33,633 bases of DNA. Origin: a virus. Shown here piece by piece: positions 14,391-20,185 of this stretch (the stretch's first letter is position 1; every line of letters begins with the position of its first letter). The stretch covers positions 1 to 33,633 of the IMG/VR virus record IMGVR_UViG_3300042541_000142, one strand, 5' to 3'. Both the position numbers and the translations under genes were made by a program. The notes under the pieces are model-generated. The model was not told the origin of the DNA. It searched no databases and worked only from the letters and a program-made list of their open reading frames with translations.

Positions 14391-14582
14391 ATGAAAAGAA
14401 TAATTTATAAGAAACCTGATGGCGGTGTAGCAGTTCTAGTCCCATCACCAGAATACCTACAAGATCACACTATTGAGGAACTTGCTGCCAAAGATGTACC
14501 GGCAAATACTCCGTTTGAGATTGTAGATACCGACACAGTACCAACAGACCGCACATTCAGAGGAGCATGGACATGGGCATAA
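14391..14582 (+). CDS. Fibre-associated conserved small protein
   Basis: A 63-residue protein with AAAAGGACACC before its ATG. The pattern IIYKKPDGGVAVLVPSPEY, then T-I-E-E-L-A-A-K-D-V-P and the end PTDRTFRGAWTW matches a very common small protein found after the A-W-V-N-F-N-G-T-G type fibre in many phages, probably a fibre assembly factor. In some phages it seems to be joined to the domain encoded here by the next gene. It overlaps the next gene by 10 bases. Confidence 0.8.
   Translation: MKRIIYKKPDGGVAVLVPSPEYLQDHTIEELAAKDVPANTPFEIVDTDTVPTDRTFRGAWTWA
14561..14565 (+). promoter_or_regulatory. Shine-Dalgarno that decides the start at 14573
   Basis: AGGAG lies one base before an ATG at 14567 but seven bases before the ATG at 14573. 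Only the second spacing is workable, so the next gene most likely starts at 14573. Confidence 0.6.
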
Positions 14583-14797
14583 TCATTGACCTAGCCAAAG
14601 CACAAGGAATCACAAAAGAGCGACTTCGTGCAGAACGCGCTCCATTGCTAACAGCATTAGACGTACAGTACCAACGCGCTCAAGAAGATGGCAGAGATAC
14701 CACAATCATCATCAGTGAGAAACAAAGACTGCGTGACGTTACTAAACTAGCAGATAAGGCTACAACGCTGGATGAACTGAAGGCGCTATCGGCATGA
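14573..14797 (+). CDS. Small helical fibre-associated protein
   Basis: A 74-residue protein from the ATG at 14573 (an ATG two codons upstream has impossible RBS spacing). It is helical and charged: IDLAKAQGITKERLRAERAP, then LDVQYQRAQEDGRD and LADKATTLDELKAL. The I-D-L-x-K-A-x-x-I-x-x-x-x-x-R-x-x-R-x-x-x-L start and the ATTLDELKAL end are recognised from proteins that accompany or are joined to the fibre-associated protein encoded just upstream. Likely part of fibre assembly; exact role not known. Its stop overlaps the next ATG. Confidence 0.75.
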   Translation: MGIIIDLAKAQGITKERLRAERAPLLTALDVQYQRAQEDGRDTTIIISEKQRLRDVTKLADKATTLDELKALSA

Positions 14798-14913
14798 CCT
14801 TTGAACAGTGGTTTGATTCTTTGGAGGGTGGATACGACAGCTATAAAGACCTTCTGCAAGAGGCTTACGAGGCTGGAGCAGAAGAATCATCTAAGAAAAA
14901 ATTAGAGGAATAG
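14794..14913 (+). CDS. 39-residue acidic mini-protein
   Basis: A frame of 39 codons plus TAG, starting in an ATGA overlap with the upstream gene. The product MTFEQWFDSLEGGYDSYKDL, then an acidic/Lys helix, has the M-T-F-x-x-W-F start of many tiny phage proteins. Its stop is one base before the next ATG. Without a strong RBS it relies on coupling. Function unknown. Confidence 0.6.
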   Translation: MTFEQWFDSLEGGYDSYKDLLQEAYEAGAEESSKKKLEE

Positions 14914-14914
14914 C

Positions 14915-15073
14915 ATGACCATTAAAGACAAAGCTAAGAAGGTAGTGGGCAAGGTTGATGAGGTTATTGCTATAGCTGATCCAGTATCAGACAGATTCCT
15001 TGAGCTGATTAAGAACTCTAAGCGCACTACGCTAGTAGTAGTTATAATTGCGTTTATTATCTGGCTAATCTAA
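14915..15073 (+). CDS. 52-residue tail-anchored membrane protein
   Basis: A frame of 52 codons plus TAA, starting one base after the previous stop behind TTAGAGGAA. The first 37 residues are helical and charged (KDKAKKVVGKVDEVIAIADP), and residues 38-52 form a hydrophobic helix (TTLVVVIIAFIIWLI) that reaches the C-terminus. That is a tail-anchored topology. Position at the beginning of the lysis block suggests a holin-like or other membrane-acting protein, but the segment is short and no family is recognised. Confidence 0.65.
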   Translation: MTIKDKAKKVVGKVDEVIAIADPVSDRFLELIKNSKRTTLVVVIIAFIIWLI

Positions 15074-15083
15074 ATGAAACAAG

Positions 15084-15296
15084 ATGGACGATTCAGATAA
15101 GGCTTCGGAGTACGAGGATCTGTTTAGAGAGTCTGCGATAGCGTTTCGTAAGGCTTCACCAAAGCTAACCGGGATGTGCCTCAACTGCGGGGTAAAAACT
15201 AAGGGTGCCTACTGTTCTCCTGATTGCAGGGAAGATTGGGAACGAATTCAACGAATGAAACGTATAGGACGCAAACATGACGAACGAAGAAATTGA
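15084..15296 (+). CDS. Small C4 zinc-finger protein
   Basis: A 70-residue protein with cysteines C32, C35, C44 and C48 in the order C-x2-C-x8-C-x3-C (MCLNCGVKTKGAYCSPDCRED), flanked by charged helices (KASEYEDLFRESAIAF; QRMKRIGRKHDERR). Small proteins with this finger are frequent in podovirus-like genomes next to lysis genes; they recall DksA-type or DUF2116-like fingers, though no activity is established for this one. It overlaps the next gene by 20 bases. Confidence 0.75.
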   Translation: MDDSDKASEYEDLFRESAIAFRKASPKLTGMCLNCGVKTKGAYCSPDCREDWERIQRMKRIGRKHDERRN

Positions 15297-15504
15297 CGCT
15301 GTGGCCTTAAGACTATGCTCCATGATTCGGGAGCACCGTAAGGATTTCTGGATTGAACCGGAAGAACACTACAACGACCACAAAGAGTTATCTGAGCTCG
15401 TTAAAGATTGGAAAGATGCTAAGACTATATTCTGGAAAGCCTTCATTGGGCTTGCAGTTATTGGGAGTATAGCTCTAGCTGCAGTTGGCTTAGGACATAA
15501 GTGA
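15277..15504 (+). CDS. Single-TM membrane protein of the lysis block
   Basis: A 75-residue protein starting inside the zinc-finger gene. The first 50 residues are soluble (AVALRLCSMIREHRKDFWIE; HYNDHKELSELVKDWKD), then one membrane helix lies at about 54-72 (KAFIGLAVIGSIALAAVGLG). The E-H-x-x-F-W-x-E-P-E-x-H-Y pattern is seen on phage proteins encoded just before the endolysin. A holin partner or antiholin role is plausible from place and topology but not shown. Its stop overlaps the GTG of the next gene. Confidence 0.75.
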   Translation: MTNEEIDAVALRLCSMIREHRKDFWIEPEEHYNDHKELSELVKDWKDAKTIFWKAFIGLAVIGSIALAAVGLGHK

Positions 15505-15689
15505 AAAAGGCCCGTAGGTCTAAGACGCTCTGGTGGAACGGGGCATTAATCTTAGCTCTTGGGCTTCTTGAACTTGCTGCACAGGCATTTTCCACAGTCT
15601 TGCCACCCATAGCCTACGCTGGCTTGATATTTGTTAGTAGTGCGGGCAACATGGTGCTTAGATTCTTTACGAGTGAGCCGATCCAATGA
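15501..15689 (+). CDS. Holin-like protein, two membrane segments
   Basis: A 62-residue protein starting with GTG in a GTGA overlap. A basic N-terminus (KKARRSKTLWWN) is followed by two hydrophobic segments at about 11-30 (ALILALGLLELAAQ) and 34-55 (PPIAYAGLIFVSSAGNMVLR), ending RFFTSEPIQ. The S-K-T-x-W-x-N start and the L-R-F-x-T-x-x-P-I end are typical of small phage holin-type proteins (DUF7940-like, as I recall). It lies directly before the endolysin, whose ATG overlaps its stop, which supports the holin reading. Confidence 0.75.
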   Translation: MKKARRSKTLWWNGALILALGLLELAAQAFSTVLPPIAYAGLIFVSSAGNMVLRFFTSEPIQ

Positions 15690-16096
15690 TAACCCTGCAG
15701 GAATACTTCAACGATAAGCCACAGACCACAGAATACAATCTGAACGCCCTGACATTGCTGTACAGGGTTAATAACCTATTAGCCGCATTTGCTACGGATA
15801 CTGGAACAATACTACAAAACAACCCAGCTACTGGCAATCAGATCTCAGGCAACAAGAATGGCGATGGGGGGTTTAGACTGCAGACCTCCACTACAGGGTC
15901 ATCTAAGTCTGCTCATAAGCAAGGGATGGCTGTAGATATTTACGACCGTGGTGAGCACCTAGATAAGTGGCTGGATGCAAAGCCTGACGCATTGATTAAG
16001 TATGACCTGTACAGAGAAGAACCCAGCGCGACTATAAACTGGTGCCATCTTGGGACTAGGAAGCCGCTGTCCGGCAAGAGAACTTTCAAGCCGTGA
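15686..16096 (+). CDS. M15-type peptidase endolysin
   Basis: A 136-residue protein in ATGA overlap with the holin-like gene. The peptidase M15 arrangement is visible: GFRLQTSTTG, S-S-K-S-A-H77-K-Q-G-M-A-V-D84-I-Y for the first zinc ligands, E111/E112 (LYREE) as catalytic candidate, and W119-C-H121-L-G for the third ligand. Enzymes of this class cut the peptide bridges of peptidoglycan (D,D- or L,D-peptidase type). There is no signal sequence, so release depends on the holin. The whole protein is the catalytic domain, as usual for phages of Gram-negative hosts. Family level call is firm, exact bond cleaved is not. Confidence 0.85.
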   Translation: MITLQEYFNDKPQTTEYNLNALTLLYRVNNLLAAFATDTGTILQNNPATGNQISGNKNGDGGFRLQTSTTGSSKSAHKQGMAVDIYDRGEHLDKWLDAKPDALIKYDLYREEPSATINWCHLGTRKPLSGKRTFKP

Positions 16097-16590
16097 TACC
16101 CTTTATAGCAGGGGCGAAGGCTTTATCTCTCAGTACTAAAATTGCTATCGCTACAACGCTTGCTGCTGCATTGTTTTCTTTCGGGTTATACGTTGGTCAC
16201 AAATGGGGAGTAAGTAGCTGCTATGAGGCTACAATCGAGGCGCAGAGGCATACCATTGAGACAGGGGTCAAACAGGCTGTGGTTTCAGACAAAACGATCA
16301 CGCAGTATGTGGATCGAGTACAAATTGTGCAAGGAAAGAGCAGAGAGATAATTAAAGAGGTTAAAGTTTATGTACAAGATACTGGTACTTTGTCTAGTGG
16401 TTTCAGGGTGTGGCACGACAGCGCCATCTACAATGAACTTCCCGACCCCACCAGAATTATTGATGCGTCCACCGTTGCAGTTGAAACCGTTGCCGAAACC
16501 ATTGGAGCAAATTACGGTATCTGCCACCAGAACAAAGAAACTCTCACAGCCCTCCAAGACTGGGTTAGAGAGCAATCGGTAATTAGATAA
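16093..16590 (+). CDS. Inner-membrane spanin (Rz-like)
   Basis: A 165-residue protein starting with GTG in a GTGA overlap with the endolysin. One membrane helix lies at about 15-36 (KIAIATTLAAALFSFGLYVG), followed by a long charged helix likely to form a coiled coil (residues 45-95, including KSREIIKEVKVYV), a short Pro-containing turn, and the end YGICHQNKETLTALQDWV. This is the topology and end of Rz-type i-spanins, which link to an outer-membrane lipoprotein and fuse the two membranes at lysis. The partner Rz1 is nested inside this gene in another frame, the classical arrangement. Confidence 0.85.
   Translation: MIPFIAGAKALSLSTKIAIATTLAAALFSFGLYVGHKWGVSSCYEATIEAQRHTIETGVKQAVVSDKTITQYVDRVQIVQGKSREIIKEVKVYVQDTGTLSSGFRVWHDSAIYNELPDPTRIIDASTVAVETVAETIGANYGICHQNKETLTALQDWVREQSVIR
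16370..16582 (+). CDS. Outer-membrane spanin lipoprotein (Rz1-like), nested in Rz
   Basis: A 70-residue frame wholly inside the Rz-like gene, read in another frame. It starts MYKILVLCLVVSGC: a lipoprotein signal peptide with lipobox V-S-G-C14, so lipidation at Cys14. The mature 57 residues are Pro-rich (TMNFPTPPELLMRPP; LQLKPLPKPLEQ), as o-spanins are. AGAGG lies about 10 bases before the ATG. Length, lipobox, prolines and embedding all match Rz1. Mature protein would sit in the inner leaflet of the outer membrane and contact the Rz-like coiled coil. Confidence 0.85.
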   Translation: MYKILVLCLVVSGCGTTAPSTMNFPTPPELLMRPPLQLKPLPKPLEQITVSATRTKKLSQPSKTGLESNR

Positions 16591-16595
16591 GTAGT

Positions 16596-16615
16596 TATAC
16601 ACGTTTTGGTGTATA
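16596..16615 (+). promoter_or_regulatory. Perfect 7-bp hairpin in the gap before the nozzle gene
   Basis: TATACAC, a 6-base loop GTTTTG, then GTGTATA. No T-run follows on either strand, so it is a poor intrinsic terminator; it could be an operator, an RNA processing site or a weak attenuator. Confidence 0.4.
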
Positions 16616-16635
16616 GACGGGTATAGGTGAGTATA
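16611..16635 (+). promoter_or_regulatory. Three GTATA direct repeats at 10-base spacing, possible promoter region
   Basis: GTATA begins at 16611, 16621 and 16631, exactly one helical turn apart. The third gives TATAAA, an acceptable -10 element, but the best -35 candidate (TTGGTG at 16606) is 20 bases away, longer than ideal. This is one of only two noticeable gaps in the + strand gene block, so a promoter for the nozzle and core genes would fit here. Confidence 0.35.
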
Positions 16636-16657
16636 AAGTACCCATTAAGGAACCCAT

Positions 16658-18730
16658 ATGCTTAAGAAAATCCAACTAAAGCCCGGAATAAACCGGGATC
16701 AAACTAACTACTCGGGTGAGGGTGGCTGGTTTCAATGCGATAAGATACGTTTTCGTTCTGGATACCCAGAGAAAGTAGGCGGTTGGCTAAAGGCTTCACC
16801 AAGTTCTTTCATTGGAGTGTGCCGCCAGATGTGGGGGTGGATTACTTCGTACAACGATGACCTACTTGCACTAGGAACTAACGCCAAGGTATACATTGAG
16901 GCAGGGGCAAACTTCTATGACATAACCCCACTAAGTGGGACCTTTATTTCTCCTGATACCGATAACTGTTTTAGAACCGGGTTTGTGGGTAATGGGAGTA
17001 TTACCGGTGCTGTGCTAACTGTAACTACGGCTACTTACGGGCACTTGACTATAGGCACAGTAATATCTGGTAGTGGGATTGCTGCTAATACGACTATAAC
17101 CGCCTACGGTACAGGCGAAGGAGAACTTGGTACTTATACAGTAACACCTACGCAGACTGTGGGGTCTGTGGCTATCACAGGGGTATCTACTACCGTTACA
17201 GTAACTATAGCTGCAAATGGCGCTGGCCTAGGGGATTACGTAACTTTCTCTGGGGCTACTGCAGTAGGTGGAGTACCTGCGGGTGATCTAAATATTGAGC
17301 ATGTAGTAACGGAAGTAATATCAAGTAACGAGTTCACTATAGTTGTGGCTACAGTAGCTACATCGTCTGCTGCAGGTGGGGGTACAGGTATTACTGCGGA
17401 ATTCCAGATAAATATAGGCTATGTCATTAGAACCGCAGGGTATGGATATGGGGCGGGTGCTTGGGCGCGTAATGGGTGGGGGGCAGGTTCAGCAGTCCCT
17501 GTATTTTTTGCCCAGAGAGACTGGTGGTTTGATAACTTCGACAACGACCTAGTAATGAATATACGTAATGGGGCTATTTACTACTGGGAACGGGGCACTG
17601 CTCCTGAGCCAGAATTTACGACTAGGGCGGTGCTTCTTTCTAGTTTATCCGGGGCAAACGCAGTACCTGCTATAGCGATGCAGGTTATTTTGTCTCAGCA
17701 AGATCGTCACTTATTAGCTTTTGGGTGCACACCGTTTGGGGGTGGCACTGCAGATCCCCTGCTTATACGCTGGTCAGACCAGAATGATCCTGTTGAATGG
17801 GAACCAATGGTTACTAACTCTGCGGGGTTTCTACGTGTGTCTCGTGGGTCTAGAATTGTACGCGCACTAGCTACAAGGCAGGAAGTATTAGTATGGACCG
17901 ACTCTAATCTATACACACTACAGTTCTTAGGCACTGCGGATGTATTTGGTATACAGGAGTATGCGGATAATATTTCTATTATTTCAGGTCGTGCAGTTAT
18001 CTCTGCAAGTAATGTTACTTACTGGATGGGGCAGGATAAGTTTTATGCTTACTCTGGACGGGTTGAGACACTACCTTGCACACTGCGTAACCATGTCTTT
18101 CAAAACCTAAACTACGACCAAGCCCCACAAATTATCGCAGGCACTAACGAAGGGTTCCATGAAGTATGGTGGTTCTACCCAAGCGCTACTAGCGACACTA
18201 ATGATAGTTACGTGATCTACAACTACCTTGAACAGATCTGGTACTACGGCACTATAGAGCGTACTGCTTGGAACGATAGCCCACTAAGGACTTACCCACA
18301 GGCGGCGGAATACGATTCTGATCTAGGGATAAGCTACTTGTACAGCCATGAAAATGGGGTTGATGATGGGGTGGTGGGGATGGAAGCGTATATCCAGTCA
18401 AACGACATAGACATAGATGACGGTGATAAGTTCATGCTAACCAAGCGGATCATACCTGACGTTAATTTTAATGGGTCTGATAGGACTGCAAACCCAACGC
18501 CTACTGCAGTATTAACTATACTACCACGCAGTTTCCCGGGGGCTCCATACACTGAAGAGGCTTCAGACGCCCAACAAGTTATTAGTACCGCAGTGGACGA
18601 GTATACAAACCAAGTGTTTATCCGTGCCCGTGCAAGGCAGATGGCGATAAAGATAAGCTCTACTGATATAGGGGTTAAGTGGCAGATAGGTAGCCCCCGT
18701 GTTGATGCTAGGCCAAGCGGGAGAAGATAA
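16658..18730 (+). CDS. Tail nozzle / packaged DNA stabilization protein (P22 gp10-like)
   Basis: A 690-residue protein with TTAAGGAACCCAT before its ATG. The start LKPGINRDQTNYSGEGGWFQ, R-F-R-S-G-Y-P-E-K-V-G-G-W and the repeated W-S-D-x-x-D-P-x-x-W (residues about 370-385) are hallmarks of the P22 gp10 / podovirus nozzle family, which closes the tail channel below the adaptor ring. Further family-like strings: LVWTDSNLYTLQF, GQDKFYAYSGRVETLPCTLR, VWWFYPSATSDTNDSYVIYN. Residues 108-175 hold an inserted Gly/Thr beta module that recurs in the next protein, and a second beta module (GDYVTFSGATAVGG) follows near 197-210. No catalytic motif. The stop overlaps the next start. Confidence 0.85.
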   Translation: MLKKIQLKPGINRDQTNYSGEGGWFQCDKIRFRSGYPEKVGGWLKASPSSFIGVCRQMWGWITSYNDDLLALGTNAKVYIEAGANFYDITPLSGTFISPDTDNCFRTGFVGNGSITGAVLTVTTATYGHLTIGTVISGSGIAANTTITAYGTGEGELGTYTVTPTQTVGSVAITGVSTTVTVTIAANGAGLGDYVTFSGATAVGGVPAGDLNIEHVVTEVISSNEFTIVVATVATSSAAGGGTGITAEFQINIGYVIRTAGYGYGAGAWARNGWGAGSAVPVFFAQRDWWFDNFDNDLVMNIRNGAIYYWERGTAPEPEFTTRAVLLSSLSGANAVPAIAMQVILSQQDRHLLAFGCTPFGGGTADPLLIRWSDQNDPVEWEPMVTNSAGFLRVSRGSRIVRALATRQEVLVWTDSNLYTLQFLGTADVFGIQEYADNISIISGRAVISASNVTYWMGQDKFYAYSGRVETLPCTLRNHVFQNLNYDQAPQIIAGTNEGFHEVWWFYPSATSDTNDSYVIYNYLEQIWYYGTIERTAWNDSPLRTYPQAAEYDSDLGISYLYSHENGVDDGVVGMEAYIQSNDIDIDDGDKFMLTKRIIPDVNFNGSDRTANPTPTAVLTILPRSFPGAPYTEEASDAQQVISTAVDEYTNQVFIRARARQMAIKISSTDIGVKWQIGSPRVDARPSGRR
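16979..17182 (+). repeat. Inserted beta module, copy A (in nozzle protein)
   Basis: Residues 108-175 of the nozzle protein: NGSITGAVLTVTT near the start and GTYTVTPTQTVGS plus ITG near the end. The same pattern occurs in the neighbouring protein at 19084-19281. Similarity is at protein level; the DNA has diverged. Confidence 0.65.
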
Positions 18731-19659
18731 TGGGTATGGTGTTGTTCAGAGCTCCACCGATGCCAGTACCCCCGGTGCAATACAACCAGCAGTACAACAC
18801 GCAGCTCATACGGGTACTGGGGGTTTACTTCAGTCAGCTAGACTCTAGAACGCCTATACAAGCAGATGCCTTTATTGGAGGTACGTTTGAAGGAACTACA
18901 TTTACTGGGGATCACTTTGTAGGCGGAGACTTTACCGGGTCGGGGGTAGGTATAACTCTGCCTTATGGATCGTTTTACGATACAACCAATCAAGCTGGTG
19001 GAAGTGTAACTACTGAATACCCGATGCGTCTTGCCACTACAGACATATCTAGCGGGGTATCGGTTGCCTCTAGATCAGCAGCTTTCACAGGTTCAATAGC
19101 ACTAACTGTTCTAACTGTAGCCTCTGGGTTAACAGGGCTTATCTTTCCGGGGATGTTAATAGCAGGAACTACGGTTTCTGCCGACACCTACGTTGTTGTC
19201 CAGCTAACAGGTACAAGCGGTGGTCTAGGGACGTATACCGTCTCTGTGTCGCAAACAGTGACCTCAAGAGCATTAACCGGGGCTATGGCAACCAAGCTCA
19301 CTGTGACCAATGCAGGGATATATAACTTACAGTTCAGCGCTCAGTTTATTAATACTGACACTGCGGCTCATGACATTGATATATGGTTTAGAAAGAACGC
19401 AACTACCCCTACTGGAGCAGGTATAGCCAATAGCAATAGCGTCTTTACAATCCACAGCAGTCATGGCGGGGTAGATGGGCAGCTCATTGCCGGTTTAAAC
19501 TATATGATCCAATTAGCTGCTGCTGATTTCTTGGAGATCATGTGGCATGGAACTGATTTAGGGATAAGTATTGCAACTATAGCCGCTGGGTCTACTCCCA
19601 CCACTCCACAGTCTCCCGGAGTCATAGCTACATTGCAGTTTGTATCAGCCATACCATAA
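18730..19659 (+). CDS. Tail protein with C1q/TNF-like beta-sandwich
   Basis: A 309-residue protein starting at a TAATG junction (a second ATG two codons on is also possible). The N-terminus is Pro-rich with PVQYNQQYNTQLIRVLGVYF and SQLDSRTPIQA, a conserved-looking front of proteins encoded beside the nozzle. The C-terminal domain has a C1q-like pattern: PYGSFYDTTNQAGG, TTDISSGVSVAS, then KLTVTNAGIYNLQFSAQF, DIDIWFRKN, GLNYMIQLAAADFLEIMW and the end VIATLQFVS. That domain is interrupted between residues 119 and 184 by a module shared with the nozzle protein. It is probably an exposed tail or neck decoration. Confidence 0.7.
   Translation: MGMVLFRAPPMPVPPVQYNQQYNTQLIRVLGVYFSQLDSRTPIQADAFIGGTFEGTTFTGDHFVGGDFTGSGVGITLPYGSFYDTTNQAGGSVTTEYPMRLATTDISSGVSVASRSAAFTGSIALTVLTVASGLTGLIFPGMLIAGTTVSADTYVVVQLTGTSGGLGTYTVSVSQTVTSRALTGAMATKLTVTNAGIYNLQFSAQFINTDTAAHDIDIWFRKNATTPTGAGIANSNSVFTIHSSHGGVDGQLIAGLNYMIQLAAADFLEIMWHGTDLGISIATIAAGSTPTTPQSPGVIATLQFVSAIP
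19084..19281 (+). repeat. Inserted beta module, copy B (in C1q-like tail protein)
   Basis: Residues 119-184: FTGSIALTVLTVASG near the start, GTYTVSVSQTVTS and LTG near the end. It separates two strands of the C1q-like domain that are adjacent in homologues I recall, so it reads as an insertion. Confidence 0.65.
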
Positions 19660-19699
19660 TTCACTATACATACGCAAGAAACTTAAGGATAATGCCACT

Positions 19700-20185
19700 A
19701 TGAGCCTACAGCTAGTAGATCCCCAAAGTACAGCAAATGAAGTGGTAGACTTTACTACCACTCTGAGCACGATGAGTGGCGACATGATCGAGAAGCTGTT
19801 TGCCATTGAAGCTGTATTATTGCAGATGCCACAAATTGAAATTCCATTACGCCATTGCTTTGGTAATAAAGTATACGTTCGTGAAATGACAGCGCCAAAA
19901 GGCTCCATTCTCATCGGGAAGCTGCACAAGTTCAAACAGGTTAACATTGTTGTAAGGGGTGACATTTCGGTATTGACCGAGGACGGCTGGAAGCGCATGA
20001 AATCGGGCGATATGTTCGAGTCACCGGCTGGAGTTAAACGCGCCTTGGTCACGCACGAAGAAACTGTGTGGACAACGATCTGCGGAACAGAAGAAACCGA
20101 CATTGACAAAGCAGAAAACGAATTGACCATTGGAAGTTACCAAGAATTTTTGCAGTATAAAGGAGACTCATTATGGCTTTCATAG
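19700..20185 (+). CDS. Cupin-fold protein of the virion gene block
   Basis: A 161-residue protein from the ATG at 19700, which has AAGGA about 10 bases upstream; longer starts would overlap the previous gene without RBS. A helical start (MIEKLFAIEAVLLQMPQIEI) leads into a cupin barrel: REMTAPKGSILIGKLHKFKQ, NIVVRGDISVLTEDGW, K-S-G-D-M-F-E-S-P-A-G and KRALVTHEETVW, ending ATDETD-like GTEETDIDKAE. H76 and H119 are candidate metal ligands, but the full set is not complete. The family is common next to tail and core genes of podoviruses without a known reaction; a structural cupin is as likely as an enzyme. Confidence 0.8.
   Translation: MSLQLVDPQSTANEVVDFTTTLSTMSGDMIEKLFAIEAVLLQMPQIEIPLRHCFGNKVYVREMTAPKGSILIGKLHKFKQVNIVVRGDISVLTEDGWKRMKSGDMFESPAGVKRALVTHEETVWTTICGTEETDIDKAENELTIGSYQEFLQYKGDSLWLS

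Noticed and set aside
9781-14797. Diversity-generating retroelement acting on the fibres
   Set aside because: No reverse transcriptase and no template/variable repeat pair with adenine-specific changes is visible in the window.
15074-15100. Eight-codon frame (MKQDGRFR) before the zinc-finger gene
   Set aside because: Too short, and it overlaps the better start at 15084.
16596-16615. Hairpin as intrinsic terminator of the lysis genes
   Set aside because: The 7-bp stem has only two G-C pairs and no T-run follows, so termination is unlikely; kept only as a regulatory candidate.
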